Shown here: piece after piece, positions 34,690 to 44,099 of the stretch | Position numbering within the stretch: position 1 is the stretch's first letter | How the letters are laid out: every line of letters starts with the position of its first letter | From: Diphasiastrum complanatum | Taxonomy: Eukaryota; Streptophyta; Lycopodiopsida; Lycopodiales; Lycopodiaceae | DNA length: 64,000 nucleotides | Reading direction: 5' to 3' | NCBI GenBank assembly: GCA_029204225.1 | Contig: CM055098.1 | Span: 884,501-948,500, forward strand | Translations under genes and position numbers: made by a program | The notes under the pieces: model-generated | Databases searched by the model: none | What the model saw: the letters and a program-made list of their open reading frames with translations, nothing else | What the model was told of the DNA's origin: nothing

Positions 34690-35336
34690 TTGTTTGATTT
34701 TGAAATAATAGAAAAGTTTGATCTTCATATTATGCTCCCACTCGATTGTGCTCCAATTTATAAGAAAAACACCAAAGCTGGTCAGATTAATGAGACTTGT
34801 AAGAAAGAACTTAGAAAAAAAAATTGTAGAAATATTGATTTGTGGATAGTTGGATCAATCTATCCTAAAGATCCAAGTACAGGATGTTTTTTGGCTTTCA
34901 AACTATTGGCCAATTATTGAATTTTGTGTGTAATGGACATAGTGGATTGTTGGGATACTGTCAAAAGTTGAGTCAATACGGGATGTATGAAGGAATGAAG
35001 CGAACACAAGTATTGGAGTATTCGTTGATTCAAACAAACAGTGAGAAGGCAATACTTCAAGAAAATTTGCAAAAACAAATATACGAGAATATGACATTGA
35101 GCTCCAATATATTAGAATTGCAAATTATTGTTATTGATCTTCAAATATCCAATCAAGTTATGTTGAGAGACGTTGAGAATTTGAAAAGGGAAAGCTTGAG
35201 TGCTATTGTTGAAGGTGAAGTTCTTAGGAGAAAATTAAATATAAGAAAACGCAAACGACTTCCAAAAAAAGACATAGATGATCTGTCTTCAAGAAGTGGA
35301 AACAAGAAGAAAAGGATTCAAGCGTTCAAGTATTAA
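34690..35336 (+). pseudogene. Coiled-coil/basic protein, 5' part of transposase-like gene
   Basis: Two overlapping plus-strand frames. The first (34690-34914) has CKKELRKKNCRNIDLWIVGS. The second (34884-35336) begins MFFGFQTIGQLLNF, then from about residue 45 to 115 shows heptad-like Leu/Ile spacing (a probable coiled coil), and ends in two basic clusters (KRKRLPKK and GNKKKRIQ) that could be nuclear-localisation signals. An A-rich junction near 35336 (CAA|GTATTA) and TTTTTTTAAG at 35407 are possible splice sites leading to the next exon. No known family was recognised. I infer it belongs with the ORFs to 37.3 kb. Confidence 0.4.
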
Positions 35337-35430
35337 TTAAAAGAGCAAGGACACGCTTGCTAAGTTTTTATGTGCTTGTTTTTCTAATGTTTGCTATTTT
35401 TTTAAGATCGAGTTTATTATTTATTATGTC

Positions 35431-37310
35431 TTGCATATCAAGGCTTTGGTGGCGAGAGAACATTTTAAAGATTCTACGAGTATTGGAAAATCTTTGGGTT
35501 CCATATTGTCATCAAAAACTACAAAAGAATTGTTAAAGAATTCTCATTATGATAAGATTAAGAATGATATTGTTGCAGTGATTATAAAGAGCATTCGACA
35601 TGTCTTGGATGCAAGACTTATCCAAGGAGCATGTGATGATTCAAGAATTAGTCGTAAAGCATATACTCTATTGTTTAAAATTGTACAGGAAGCCTTTGCA
35701 CATGTGAAGATTCGAAAGCTATCTCTTCCTCGTCCATTTAGAGTAAAAAAAGCAAGATATTGTCTTAATGAGAGTATGACTATGCTTATAGGTGAACCAT
35801 TTCATATCAAGAAATTGTATACATGTGAGAGTGGAACATTGGAATACAATGAGTCCAACAATTTATTTTTGGATATTAACGAAGTAGTGGCATACATGAT
35901 TAAATATCACAAAATATTTGAAAGAGAAGTCCATGGAAAATTGATATTGGTTATTAAACTTGATGAGTCTAAAATTGTTAAGGGACAAAAATTGGAACAG
36001 GTAAGTATCACCTTTATGAACAGAGCATTGAACAATACTGAAAATGATGCAGCTGATTCATCATTTAGTGTTCAATCAAAGAATGAAATATGGTGGTTAG
36101 CAGCATTTCAGGTATATTTCAATTTTACTTATTATTGTATTTCATCACCTAAGTTTGCTAATGTCAATGTTCATAACTTTGTATGTGTTTGTTACTTTTC
36201 AGGTTTTAAAAGAAGACCATGCTATCTTGTCATGGATTTTTTCGACATCAAATTATGCGAAGATTATTGAAGAGCACATGGGTGGAAACAAAATATATGT
36301 GCCAAACTATGGCACATTTCAAATTTTATGGCATCTTGCAGGTGATTGAAAGACATTGAAATGTATGTATAATGTTTCGCATGGGGCAAATACCTTGTTT
36401 GTATTGTATGAAGAATTGTAAAGACTTGAATTTGACATGATCAAGAGTTGGTCCAACAAGAGATCAAGAGGATCCGAACTTTAGACCTGTGTTGGCAATT
36501 CCATTGATCGATGTTCACATATGCACATTGCATGCTAAGGTACGAGTTATTGAAAAATTGATTTACAGCCATATTTTATATGTTTGGAATACCAAACCTA
36601 AATCGGCCTCTAAAATTGCAATTGAGAGATTAGAGAAAGTACTTTCAAAAGCAGGTTTGCACAATGGAAATGTAAAAATAGAAAAAAGTGAAAAACTATC
36701 AGGTAAATCAGAGAACATTCCAAACAAGCCATCTGTTGGAGGTGCAAAAGCTAGAAGGTTTTTATCCAATCACACTGGAAAGTCTTCTACTGTGACATAC
36801 AATATTTGGAAAGACATTGTTGCAGCATCAAACGACTTTGAAGATAGGGGCAACACAAGATTAAAAAAAAGCTGCAGTGAGGCAAAATATCGACAATTTA
36901 ATTGGCATGTTGCGAAAAGAAAAGTTATCTGAAATCGACATTGCAAATTTACAGAAATATTGTGAGATATTTATCAAATCGGTAGCAGAATGTTGGGAAA
37001 AGGATTATGTTACACACTATATGGTAATTCAATATTTGTTTCTGTGCAAAAATCGTTCAACAACGTCATATATTTGATTTCTGATATACGTATTTTACTG
37101 GCTGCAGCATATTCTATTACTATCACACCACATTTTTTGCAAAAGAATATGGAAGTATGAGCATATGGTCTACGGAGAAATCACATTGGCAAGCAAGAGG
37201 AGCTTTTCATTGAGCAACCAACCATGGAGGATATAATTCAAAGAGATGTTATTATATCAATTATTTCAATGGTTTTATAGAAGAGCACATTTTAGATATC
37301 AAATCAAATA
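35431..37310 (+). pseudogene. Probable DNA-transposon transposase-like body, superfamily unknown
   Basis: A 227-codon open stretch from 35431 runs to an intron at 36112-36202 (TTTCAG|GTATAT ... TTTTCAG|GTTTTA), which joins IWWLAAFQ in frame to VLKEDHAILSWIFS. Further coding blocks follow with stops and shifts: LKCMYNVSHGANTLFVLYEE, then (36489-36932) IPLIDVHICTLHAKVRVIEK, a second likely intron (37024-37107), and FAKEYGSMSIWSTEKSHWQA plus ATNHGG near 37140-37215. Conserved-looking KLDE, DVH and EKSHW blocks are spaced as in an RNase H-fold transposase, but I cannot name the family. It is clearly decayed. Other reading: a host pseudogene. Confidence 0.5.
36112..36202 (+). other. Predicted intron (91 nt)
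   Basis: GT at 36112 after CATTTCAG and AG at 36201-36202 after a TTTGTTACTTTTC tract. Removing it keeps the frame (phase 0) between AAFQ and VLKEDH. Confidence 0.65.
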
Positions 37311-37402
37311 TTCAACAAATCTCATTTCATTCAAAAAGGAATTTCAACATCTGAGGAAAAACAGTTCAACTTCATCATCATAATAGGAAAACAATATAAA
37401 CA

Positions 37403-37561
37403 TTACATCTCCTCATCGGTATCAAAGGTCAGCTGAGCAATATGGTCATGAAGAAATTGTCTCCTCTCATATGGATCCAGATGCTCAATTGATCTTCTTT
37501 TGCTCAACTCTATGTAACTTGCGTACACTGCTAAAGCAGATGATCTTTTGGTCAAAAACAT
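37403..37561 (-). CDS. Small ORF, 52 residues, unknown
   Basis: Minus-strand ATG frame with a normal soluble-protein composition: SSALAVYASYIELSKRRSIE in the middle and FDTDEEM at the acidic C-terminus. A stop codon sits five codons upstream. It lies divergently from the H3-like gene, 345 bases from that ATG. It could be a final exon of a minus-strand gene or a remnant, and no function can be assigned. Confidence 0.25.
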   Translation of the reverse strand: MFLTKRSSALAVYASYIELSKRRSIEHLDPYERRQFLHDHIAQLTFDTDEEM

Positions 37562-37661
37562 AACCCAATATTTTTATAGCTATATCCCTCTTGACAAAAA
37601 TGATTTTGTATGTACTGTTAGGATATCTATGTCCATCACAAAAATAGGACAAAGCCATCTC

Positions 37662-37668
37662 TATATAA
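37662..37668 (+). promoter_or_regulatory. TATA box of the H3-like gene
   Basis: TATATAA in the context CATCTCTATATAAGTAGAG, 238 bases before the ATG at 37906. A 5' leader with CTCTCTCTCTGTCG follows. The spacing suits a plant RNA polymerase II promoter. Confidence 0.5.
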
Positions 37669-37905
37669 GTAGAGACCGCGATTAAAAATCATTTGCATAT
37701 CAGATTCATGAACTGCTGCTCTCTCTCTGTCGCTTAAACCCAATATTGGAGACACACAACAGTCTGGTTTCTTTTTGAGAGGTTTGGTCCCTACCCGCGC
37801 CCCTGCGATATTGCAAACTCTCTGTCTGATATCGAAGCCACACGAAAACTTGTATACAATTATTTCATCTATGATCTACTCGTGTGTCTGTGATATTGGA
37901 AAGAT

Positions 37906-38190
37906 ATGTCAAGGACTAAACAAACCGCGCGTCCACAATCTACTGTCCACAATCCACAATCTACTCAACCTACATCATCATTTCATCTTGCTGCTGCTAG
38001 ACCTCGTGCTAGGAGAACTAGTAGAAAACCTCGACCATGGCTCAGAGATATCAAGAGGTTACAGAAGTCCACCAACATGTTGATACCTAAAAGAAAATTA
38101 GTACTATCAGATGAGACCGAGCAGATGAAAGTTCAAGACAGGTCTACTTCTCACTCCTTGTCTAAATTTTTTACTAGATTACTCTTTTGA
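37906..38190 (+). CDS. Histone H3/CENH3-like N-terminal ORF
   Basis: After Met the ORF starts SRTKQTAR, identical to H3 residues 2-8 (ARTKQTARKS) except for Ser in place of Ala1, keeping Lys4. A Ser/Thr/Pro/Gln linker and an Arg-rich stretch (ARPRARRTSRKPRPW) follow. Then comes LRDIKRLQKSTNMLIP, matching the H3 alpha-N and alpha-1 start (LREIRRYQKSTELLI), with the LIP typical of centromeric H3. The histone-fold helices 2-3 are absent: after LIPKRKL it becomes acidic and unrelated (LSDETEQMKV). The frame ends at 38188-38190. One frameshift around 38140-38160 would carry it into the C48-like frame. It may be a truncated CENH3 copy, a gene-capture product or a histone-mimic domain of a transposon protein. 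Confidence 0.6.
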   Translation: MSRTKQTARPQSTVHNPQSTQPTSSFHLAAARPRARRTSRKPRPWLRDIKRLQKSTNMLIPKRKLVLSDETEQMKVQDRSTSHSLSKFFTRLLF

Positions 38191-39389
38191 TAATGACCAG
38201 TCTTTGGATATGCCCAGACGCACCACAGAGGATCTGGACAGATACATCACAAAATTAGTTGCTCTCTTTCTTAAAAGCCCTTCTCAATCAATAGAAACTG
38301 TATATAAAAATTTAGCTGTTCAATATCTAGTCGATTCCATGCTAACATTTTTTTATTCTGAACGATATATAATTTTTGACGAGTACATAGCTAAAAAAAA
38401 ATAGAGAAATTAGGTGGTCACTTTATATTTAATATATATTTGGCCTCATATATGGATTATTTTAATCCATTATAAATAATACATTATATGAATTATTTAT
38501 TGAATTCAATTGTACAAAAGCGATAGTGTTCCAGGTGTTTTTGTTTTTACTCAATTTTTTTTGACTTGCTTAAGGACGAGCATTCAGCTTCATCATGTTT
38601 ATGACCCATGCCAGGCGACACCGGAAGTTTTGTTGTACCATACTATCAAAAGTATGTATTCTTTTAATTGGATTGTATGTATGATGTTTTACTGTATGTA
38701 TTGTATGTTTTATTCGTATTTTTTTCATTTACATATCATTGACTATTTGGTTGTTTGCAGTCAGTTTGTACATATTATATCACTAAGAGTTGATGAAGCC
38801 GGTTTGTGCAATCCAAGGGTGCTGAGAATGAACTCTTTGAGATCAACACACCTCAATGTCGACATTGAGATGTACAAAAGCATGATTATATATTTTCCAA
38901 CGAAGGCCATGTGTGTAGCAAAGCAATAGAGATAATAGACGCACAGGTAACCAATTTTTCAGTTACTTTTTTCGTGATGCAAATTGCCATAAAAAAAATG
39001 TGAAACTAACATTCTCAATTTTGATGCTCGGTCCTCTCAGCAAGTTGACTCATTCAGTTGTGGCTAGTATGCCATTAAAAATGTAAAGTGCTTTATGGAG
39101 TGGTTCATTAGCCAAGGTGAAAATGTTGATATACGTCAAGTAATTTGGGTTTGGATGTACACTGATTTCATTTATATGATTTTTTATTTTTGTGTATTCG
39201 TCTAACTTATTTATTGTTGATGATTTGCAATTCACCTGTCCAAAATTCACAAAAAATGACACTTTTGAATTTCGACAAGAGATGATTAAGATTTGCCTCA
39301 CTAATGCAACATCGGTGACAATGGAACAAGAAGCTGGGGAGCTTGCACTTGAAAGGGCTGATGGAAAAGAAATTTATATAGAGAAATAG
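38140..39389 (+). pseudogene. Ulp1/C48-peptidase-like protein, several exons
   Basis: From about 38150 an open frame reads LDMPRRTTEDLDRYITKLVA and runs to 38404. After an AT-rich gap, 38510-38755 encodes GVFVFTQFFLTCLRTSIQLH. A GTATG...TTTGCAG intron is likely before LRVDEAGLCNPRVLRMNSLR (about 38790-38860). After another intron (38947-39040) the frame reads AQ|QVDSFSCG, one TAG (where Gln or similar is expected), then YAIKNVKCFMEWFISQGE. The C-terminus FTKNDTFEFRQEMIKICLTN ends at 39389. Q...D-S-x-S-C-G is the oxyanion Gln and nucleophile Cys of C48 (SUMO/Ulp1) peptidases. The usual D-S-L block reads N-S-L, and I could not identify the catalytic His. C48 domains occur in host SUMO proteases and in several plant DNA-transposon families. 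Confidence 0.55.
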
Positions 39390-39477
39390 ATAGATGGTCT
39401 TATTGAAAGGCCAATACAAAAATATATACTTCAAAAATTTACATTCAATGTGTACAAATGATGACCCTTTCGAGTCT

Positions 39478-39537
39478 TTTGATATTCGATTGTTGCTATT
39501 TCCATCATTTGATATTCTATTATTGCTATTTCCATCT
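39478..39537. repeat. 30-bp tandem repeat, two copies
   Basis: TTTGATATTC(G/T)ATT... repeated at 39478-39507 and 39508-39537 with three differences, 90 bases downstream of the C48-like stop. Confidence 0.85.
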
Positions 39538-40339
39538 TTAGAAAGATGTAATTGTATATTGTACATCTTCCATTACAATTTTCTTGAACCTGCATATGAA
39601 AACAATGGCATTACATTTTTCAATAAACAATGTGGTTTAAATTAAAAGGAGTCAAATGTTAACAGTCTAAAATTTAACAAGGAAAATTAAGCTCACCAAT
39701 ATTGTACATTTACTGATCCATCAAAGCTTTATTCTGTTTCGACAATTTCTATGCTTGACATTAAATTTGCATGGGATATGATCTTCTTGCCTTGCTTTGA
39801 TCTGCATTAACATTGCAAATAGTCTATCAATAAATCATTGTTAATAAATAACAAGATAATTGTCGTACTATACCAACAGGGTTAATATAGATTTTATAGT
39901 AAATAATGTTGTTCCCATAGAGGATAGCATTAGAAAGTTATGTTTTTGGTACAATTATGGCAAGTGGTTTCGAGTGTTATTCTGGTTGTCAATAGACATT
40001 AAAAAGTAACTAGTATCACTTATGTTTGGGATGGGCAATGTTAATAAATTCAGAACAACAATCTGGCCTCTATTGAATCGAACGAAGAGCATTCTACAGA
40101 TGAGATGTTATCAGAGTAGTACAGTGATACTACACTCTGGCTGATTAAGGTGTCAACAAAGAATCGAGAATTGTTCGATGTATTCGCGACTGTGCAGACA
40201 ATTAATTAGTCGCGTTCGCGAACTATTCATTTCTAGACAGAAGTCCTCAACAACTAAAGCCCAACTTAATGGTTAAAGAACACGAAGAGTTTAATACGTT
40301 AATAACTTATGTCAATGCCAATAAGGAAAACAGATCAGA
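39538..40339. other. No gene recognised
   Basis: AT-rich sequence without convincing frames. The right side borders the gypsy LTR. Confidence 0.5.
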
Positions 40340-41120
40340 GACTAAATTCTTCAGACAGGGACTGTCATCTCATATGTATACATACAGCTTTATTCAATTA
40401 TCGTGCTAGACTGTACCAAAGATAACCGTTATTCGAGTGCCAAAAAGAAAGTATTCGTGACAAACAAATAAGATGGTTTAAAGACAGTTCTTTAGAGCAT
40501 GCTTTACGGAAACACAGCAAACGACTGTAATGCACTAGAGCGTCTGTCTGATCAGAGAGTAATTCATGAAATGTGTTAGAGATTGTTAGCAAACTCAAGA
40601 TCACTAACACTCAGCAGTGCGGAGAACAGAGATAAGAGAGAATAACTCACATAACTCCATTCACTTCTTCAATCTCTTACATAAGCATAAACTCTTGTCT
40701 CTCGATGATCGAAACTAAAGTGTGAGATCAATATATGTTCTACGGGGCGAACAAACACACCTCTAAAACAACAGGTGCGTCGCTCCCTCAAAAGGGTCTA
40801 GTTAACGATTAGACTGAAAATACGTTCAACTATACCATAGGAGGTATACTTAACTATGAGTTAAAGTTACTCTAGTTTATCATGTCTTTTCGTATCTAGT
40901 CGTTTCGTATGGACAACCTAGTAAAGTTTGTCCAAGACAATGTCTTTTCCTTTTAAAGGTCTTGCCCTTAATTACAAGGCAAGTACTTAGGAGATATATT
41001 CCCAAAAAATGACTTAGGCCTCTTCATGATTTATATTTAACCAGCTCATATCTTCATTTTCGAGTATATCATGCCATATTTATGTTGATATTCAATATTT
41101 AACATTTTTGTGGCATCACA
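40340..41120 (-). repeat. Ty3/gypsy-type 3' LTR
   Basis: On the minus strand it starts TGTGATGCCACAAAAATG directly after the purine tract at 41123-41133. Its reverse complement matches 59390-60125 through many blocks, for example CATTACAGTCGTTTGCTGTG, GGAGCGACGCAC, AGGTGTGTTTGTT and AGTCCCTGTCT. The left end is placed where that similarity fades. A GACAGGGACTGTC hairpin lies at 40355-40367. Confidence 0.75.
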
Positions 41121-41122
41121 TA

Positions 41123-41133
41123 TCCCCTTCCTC
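41123..41133 (-). other. Polypurine tract
   Basis: GAGGAAGGGGA on the minus strand immediately before the LTR start, the expected plus-strand priming site of an LTR retrotransposon. It ties the upstream accessory ORF to this element. Confidence 0.7.
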
Positions 41134-41563
41134 AAATGTGAAACGTCCTCATGAACATATCATCTTCATTTCAAGGATTATTCGAGAAACATTCTTGTTC
41201 GTCAGATTTTCGTTGAGGCGAAAAGATATTTCTTCGTCTTAGAGAATATGTGTCTTGCTGTTTCTTTAATTGAATAGGTTGTTTTGAGTTGACCTTTGAA
41301 TTGTTAATGAAAACTGGAATCAAACTTCAAAACATCTTTAAGCTTCAAAATTTCAGCATCCCATAGAAACATCATCACAACAAAGACACGAATGAATATT
41401 CATGAATGATTCAGTTCTTCATATAGCTTATGAGCAAGCTCCAAGTTCTGTTGAGCTTCGATCAAGAGCAAGTCTTCTTTTGATTTTGTATAGCGGCCAA
41501 CTAGTAAGTTGCCGAATTCTTCTAACTTAACCGGGAGTAATGTTCCATCGAACAGCTCGTGGG

Positions 41564-43365
41564 TTACTTGGTATCTTCGTCTGAATCACTTCGTAGAGTG
41601 ATTTCTTTACAGTAATGAGCTGAAAATCTAATAAAATTGCTTTTAACATAAAGATTCTTAACAAAAGATAATGTCTTCGCCGCAAAGGTACCAAACTGCC
41701 AAAATGTATATGTACAAAATTGCTTATAACGGAATGAATTTCTTCTATCTTGCAAATTATGGAAAATCTCCGCAAAATATTCTGCAAGGTTTTGCTCCCA
41801 ATCCACATATACACCGAATAATTCCGGATAAGCCATATTTATATTTATCAGCAAATCTGCATCTTTGAATGCACCTAAATCTATAATAGCTTGTGGTTTG
41901 TACAGCTGAAACTGCGACTTTCGCTTCCAAAAATGTCGCTTATTATCTTCGTTCCTCAAAAATTGAAGTTCTTTGATTCGAATATATTCAAGAGCATACA
42001 TAGCCAAAGAGCCTATGTATAACTCTGCCGATCCGAAAGGTACGATTTAGAATTTACCCTAGATTATGCCCCAGCAAAGACATCCTTTCTGCTCGATAGA
42101 AAGTTGGGCCCATAGCCAGAGAAAGTCGTCCTCCTCCCACGGTCGCTTCTAATCGTCGAAGGCGATGCCTACTGCACCTGGTAGCATCATGTAATCCACA
42201 CGCCATTGCAACTCAATACTAAAAGTATGTGGACACCATTTCTAGAAGCGTTCAACAAATGCACAGATCTGTCAGCACATACTTTTGACTAATTTTGGTG
42301 CATTCGCTTTAGCTATGTAGATGTAGTTGCCAAATCTTGAGTTTGCAACTCAACAGTCAGCTTCTGATCTTCCATTTGTTGCTTTTGATTCGACAGCTCC
42401 TGTTCGAGCTGGTCAATCTTTGCGATAGCCTCCAAGAATTCTGGATGGTCTGAGGCTCCGGTGCAGGCAGACACAGCTTGGAGTTGCTGTGTAAGTTCAT
42501 CAATTCGTAGCAGGGCCTGAAGATAGTCATCATGTGCATCGGGCCCGCTACAAGATGGAATGGCATCACTAGAGAGCTCCTTCAGCTCTGCCAACTCTTC
42601 CTCGACAAGAGCCTTTGCATCCTCGATTGGTTGTAAGAACTCGACTCAAAAAATTTTGAGCATCTGGCCTTGGAGCTGGTTCAGCTTTGTGAGATCAACA
42701 CTGATTGACCCTGCAGTGGTGCTCAAGGACAGAGTAGCTTTTGTCTTTAATCTTGTCATTCGCTCCTCCTGTAGATGTTTTTAGAGCGCGACATTATGCT
42801 GATTTGCATCCAAAAGCTATTGCTTCAAATAATCATTTTGAGTCTGAAGATTGTCAGACTTGGCCTGAATCGTCTTATTGGTTTGCTTCAAAGAATCAAA
42901 TTCCTTTATTAAAGTCTGAGGCTGTATTTTGAGAGAACAATGTTGTTCGATCAGCTTCGTGTTGTCTGATTCGAGCTTTGCTTTCTCTGTCATGGATCGA
43001 AACCACTGGGGTTGTTCGTCTGGTTCTTCGTCATCTGGCACCGGTGCCCCAGTGTCGCCTTCAGCAACTATGCGTCCCTTGTCTGATGTATCAGACTGGA
43101 ATGCATCATCCTCAAAGGTGGATGCGCTCTGCTGCTTCTGAGATATGGAAGCAGATGCTAGCTGTGAAGAATTCGCAGCAGCAGCAGCAACTCCATCGGT
43201 TTCCATTGCCACAGCTTCACTCTCCATAGCAGTGGTGGATGCTACTTCGACTACTGGAGCAACATCAACTGGAACTGGAATAGGTACAAAAATAAGGCTG
43301 GAAAGATCAATTGGCTTGGGAGCCAACATCTTTCCCGTTAGTAGTATTTTTTCTGGCTCGGTCAA
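41564..43365 (-). pseudogene. Coiled-coil accessory ORF upstream of gypsy 3' LTR
   Basis: Minus-strand frames in order. At 42817-43365: a Pro/Val/Ala-rich region (FVPIPVPVDVAPVVEVAS), an acidic stretch (GAPVPDDEEPDEQP) and a coiled coil (SDNTKLIEQH...LQTQNDYLKQ). At 42313-42594: a second coiled-coil segment (EAIAKIDQLEQELSNQKQQ). Then a decayed linker with RVDYMMLPGAV, and at 41564-42007 a globular C-part (KPQAIIDLGAFKDADLLINI). No retroviral motif or membrane helix is visible. It sits where env-like or extra ORFs lie in some plant gypsy elements. The order N-part, low complexity, DDAF motif, coiled coil, globular C-part matches the ORF at 48.5-51.6 kb. Function unknown. Confidence 0.5.
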
Positions 43366-43407
43366 AATTTTAAAGGATAGTCTTTGAAACTGTGTTTGCG
43401 AAAGTGA

Positions 43408-43471
43408 CCAATTACCACAGTTCTTAACTCAGTTTAGTACAAAAATCCCTATATAAAACTGTGGTAATTGG
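43408..43471. repeat. 15-bp perfect inverted repeat
   Basis: CCAATTACCACAGTT (43408-43422) and AACTGTGGTAATTGG (43457-43471) can pair around a 34-base loop that holds CCCTATATAAA. It lies just upstream of the accessory ORF start. Confidence 0.85.
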
Positions 43472-43529
43472 CAAATAGTGAAACCCAGTCAAATATAGAG
43501 TTGACGTTTGTTTTGGAGCTGACTCAATC

Positions 43530-44090
43530 AAGATTTTAAATTCAAGCCCTCGGTTGAGATTTTATATATTGTGTTGGTTGAGATTTGATGTAGATTGTCT
43601 ATTGAGATCTGATATATAGTGTCGATTGAGATTTGATAGAAGACACTCGATCGAGATCGTGACAAATATCCTCGGTTGAGATTCGAACGAATGCCCTTGG
43701 TTGAGATTTGGATGAATGACCTCGGCCAAGATTTAAACAAATGACCTTGTTGAGATTTGGATGAAAGACCTCAATCGAGATTTGAACAAACGGCCTCAGT
43801 TGAGATTTGGATGAGTGACCTTGCTTGAGATTTGAACAAACAACCTCAGTTGAGATTTGGACGAAAGGCTTCAGCTGAGATTTGACAAAAGTCTCTGGTT
43901 GAGATTGTGGCGGACATCTCCGATCAAGATTTGATAGAAGTCTCCGGTCGAGATTTGACAAAAGTCTCCGATCGAGATTTGACAGAAGTCTTCGGTCGAG
44001 ATTTGACAGAAGTCTCCGGTCGAGATGTTAATGAAAATCTTGGTTGAGATCTGATCAATGAGTATCGGTTGAGATTTAAACTCAAGACAT
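43530..44090 (-). repeat. Minisatellite, mostly 24-bp units, about 20 copies
   Basis: Units of the type AGTCTCCGGTCGAGATTTGA (plus strand, then four more bases) repeat across 560 bp. They are most regular at 43900-44030, where the period is exactly 24. All three minus-strand frames stay open across much of the array, because 24 is divisible by 3 and no frame of the unit holds a stop. The resulting octapeptides (for example TGDFCQIS and KSRPETFV) explain several overlapping frames that are not genes. Looser GGTCGAGAC units continue to about 44245. Confidence 0.85.
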
Positions 44091-44099
44091 GGCAAAATA

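Noticed and set aside
37691-37698. ATTTGCAT, the octamer of animal histone promoters
   Set aside because: It lies downstream of the TATA box and plants use other histone elements, so it is probably coincidence.
37775-38083. Plus-strand 102-codon frame overlapping the H3-like ORF
   Set aside because: Leu-rich shadow frame without recognisable features; the H3-like frame explains the sequence.
34281-39600. Terminal inverted repeats for the candidate transposon
   Set aside because: I compared the left junction after 34281 with sequence to about 41 kb and found no matching inverted end, so none is claimed.
43530-44090. CRISPR-like array
   Set aside because: Units are contiguous tandem repeats without spacers, in a plant-type genome.
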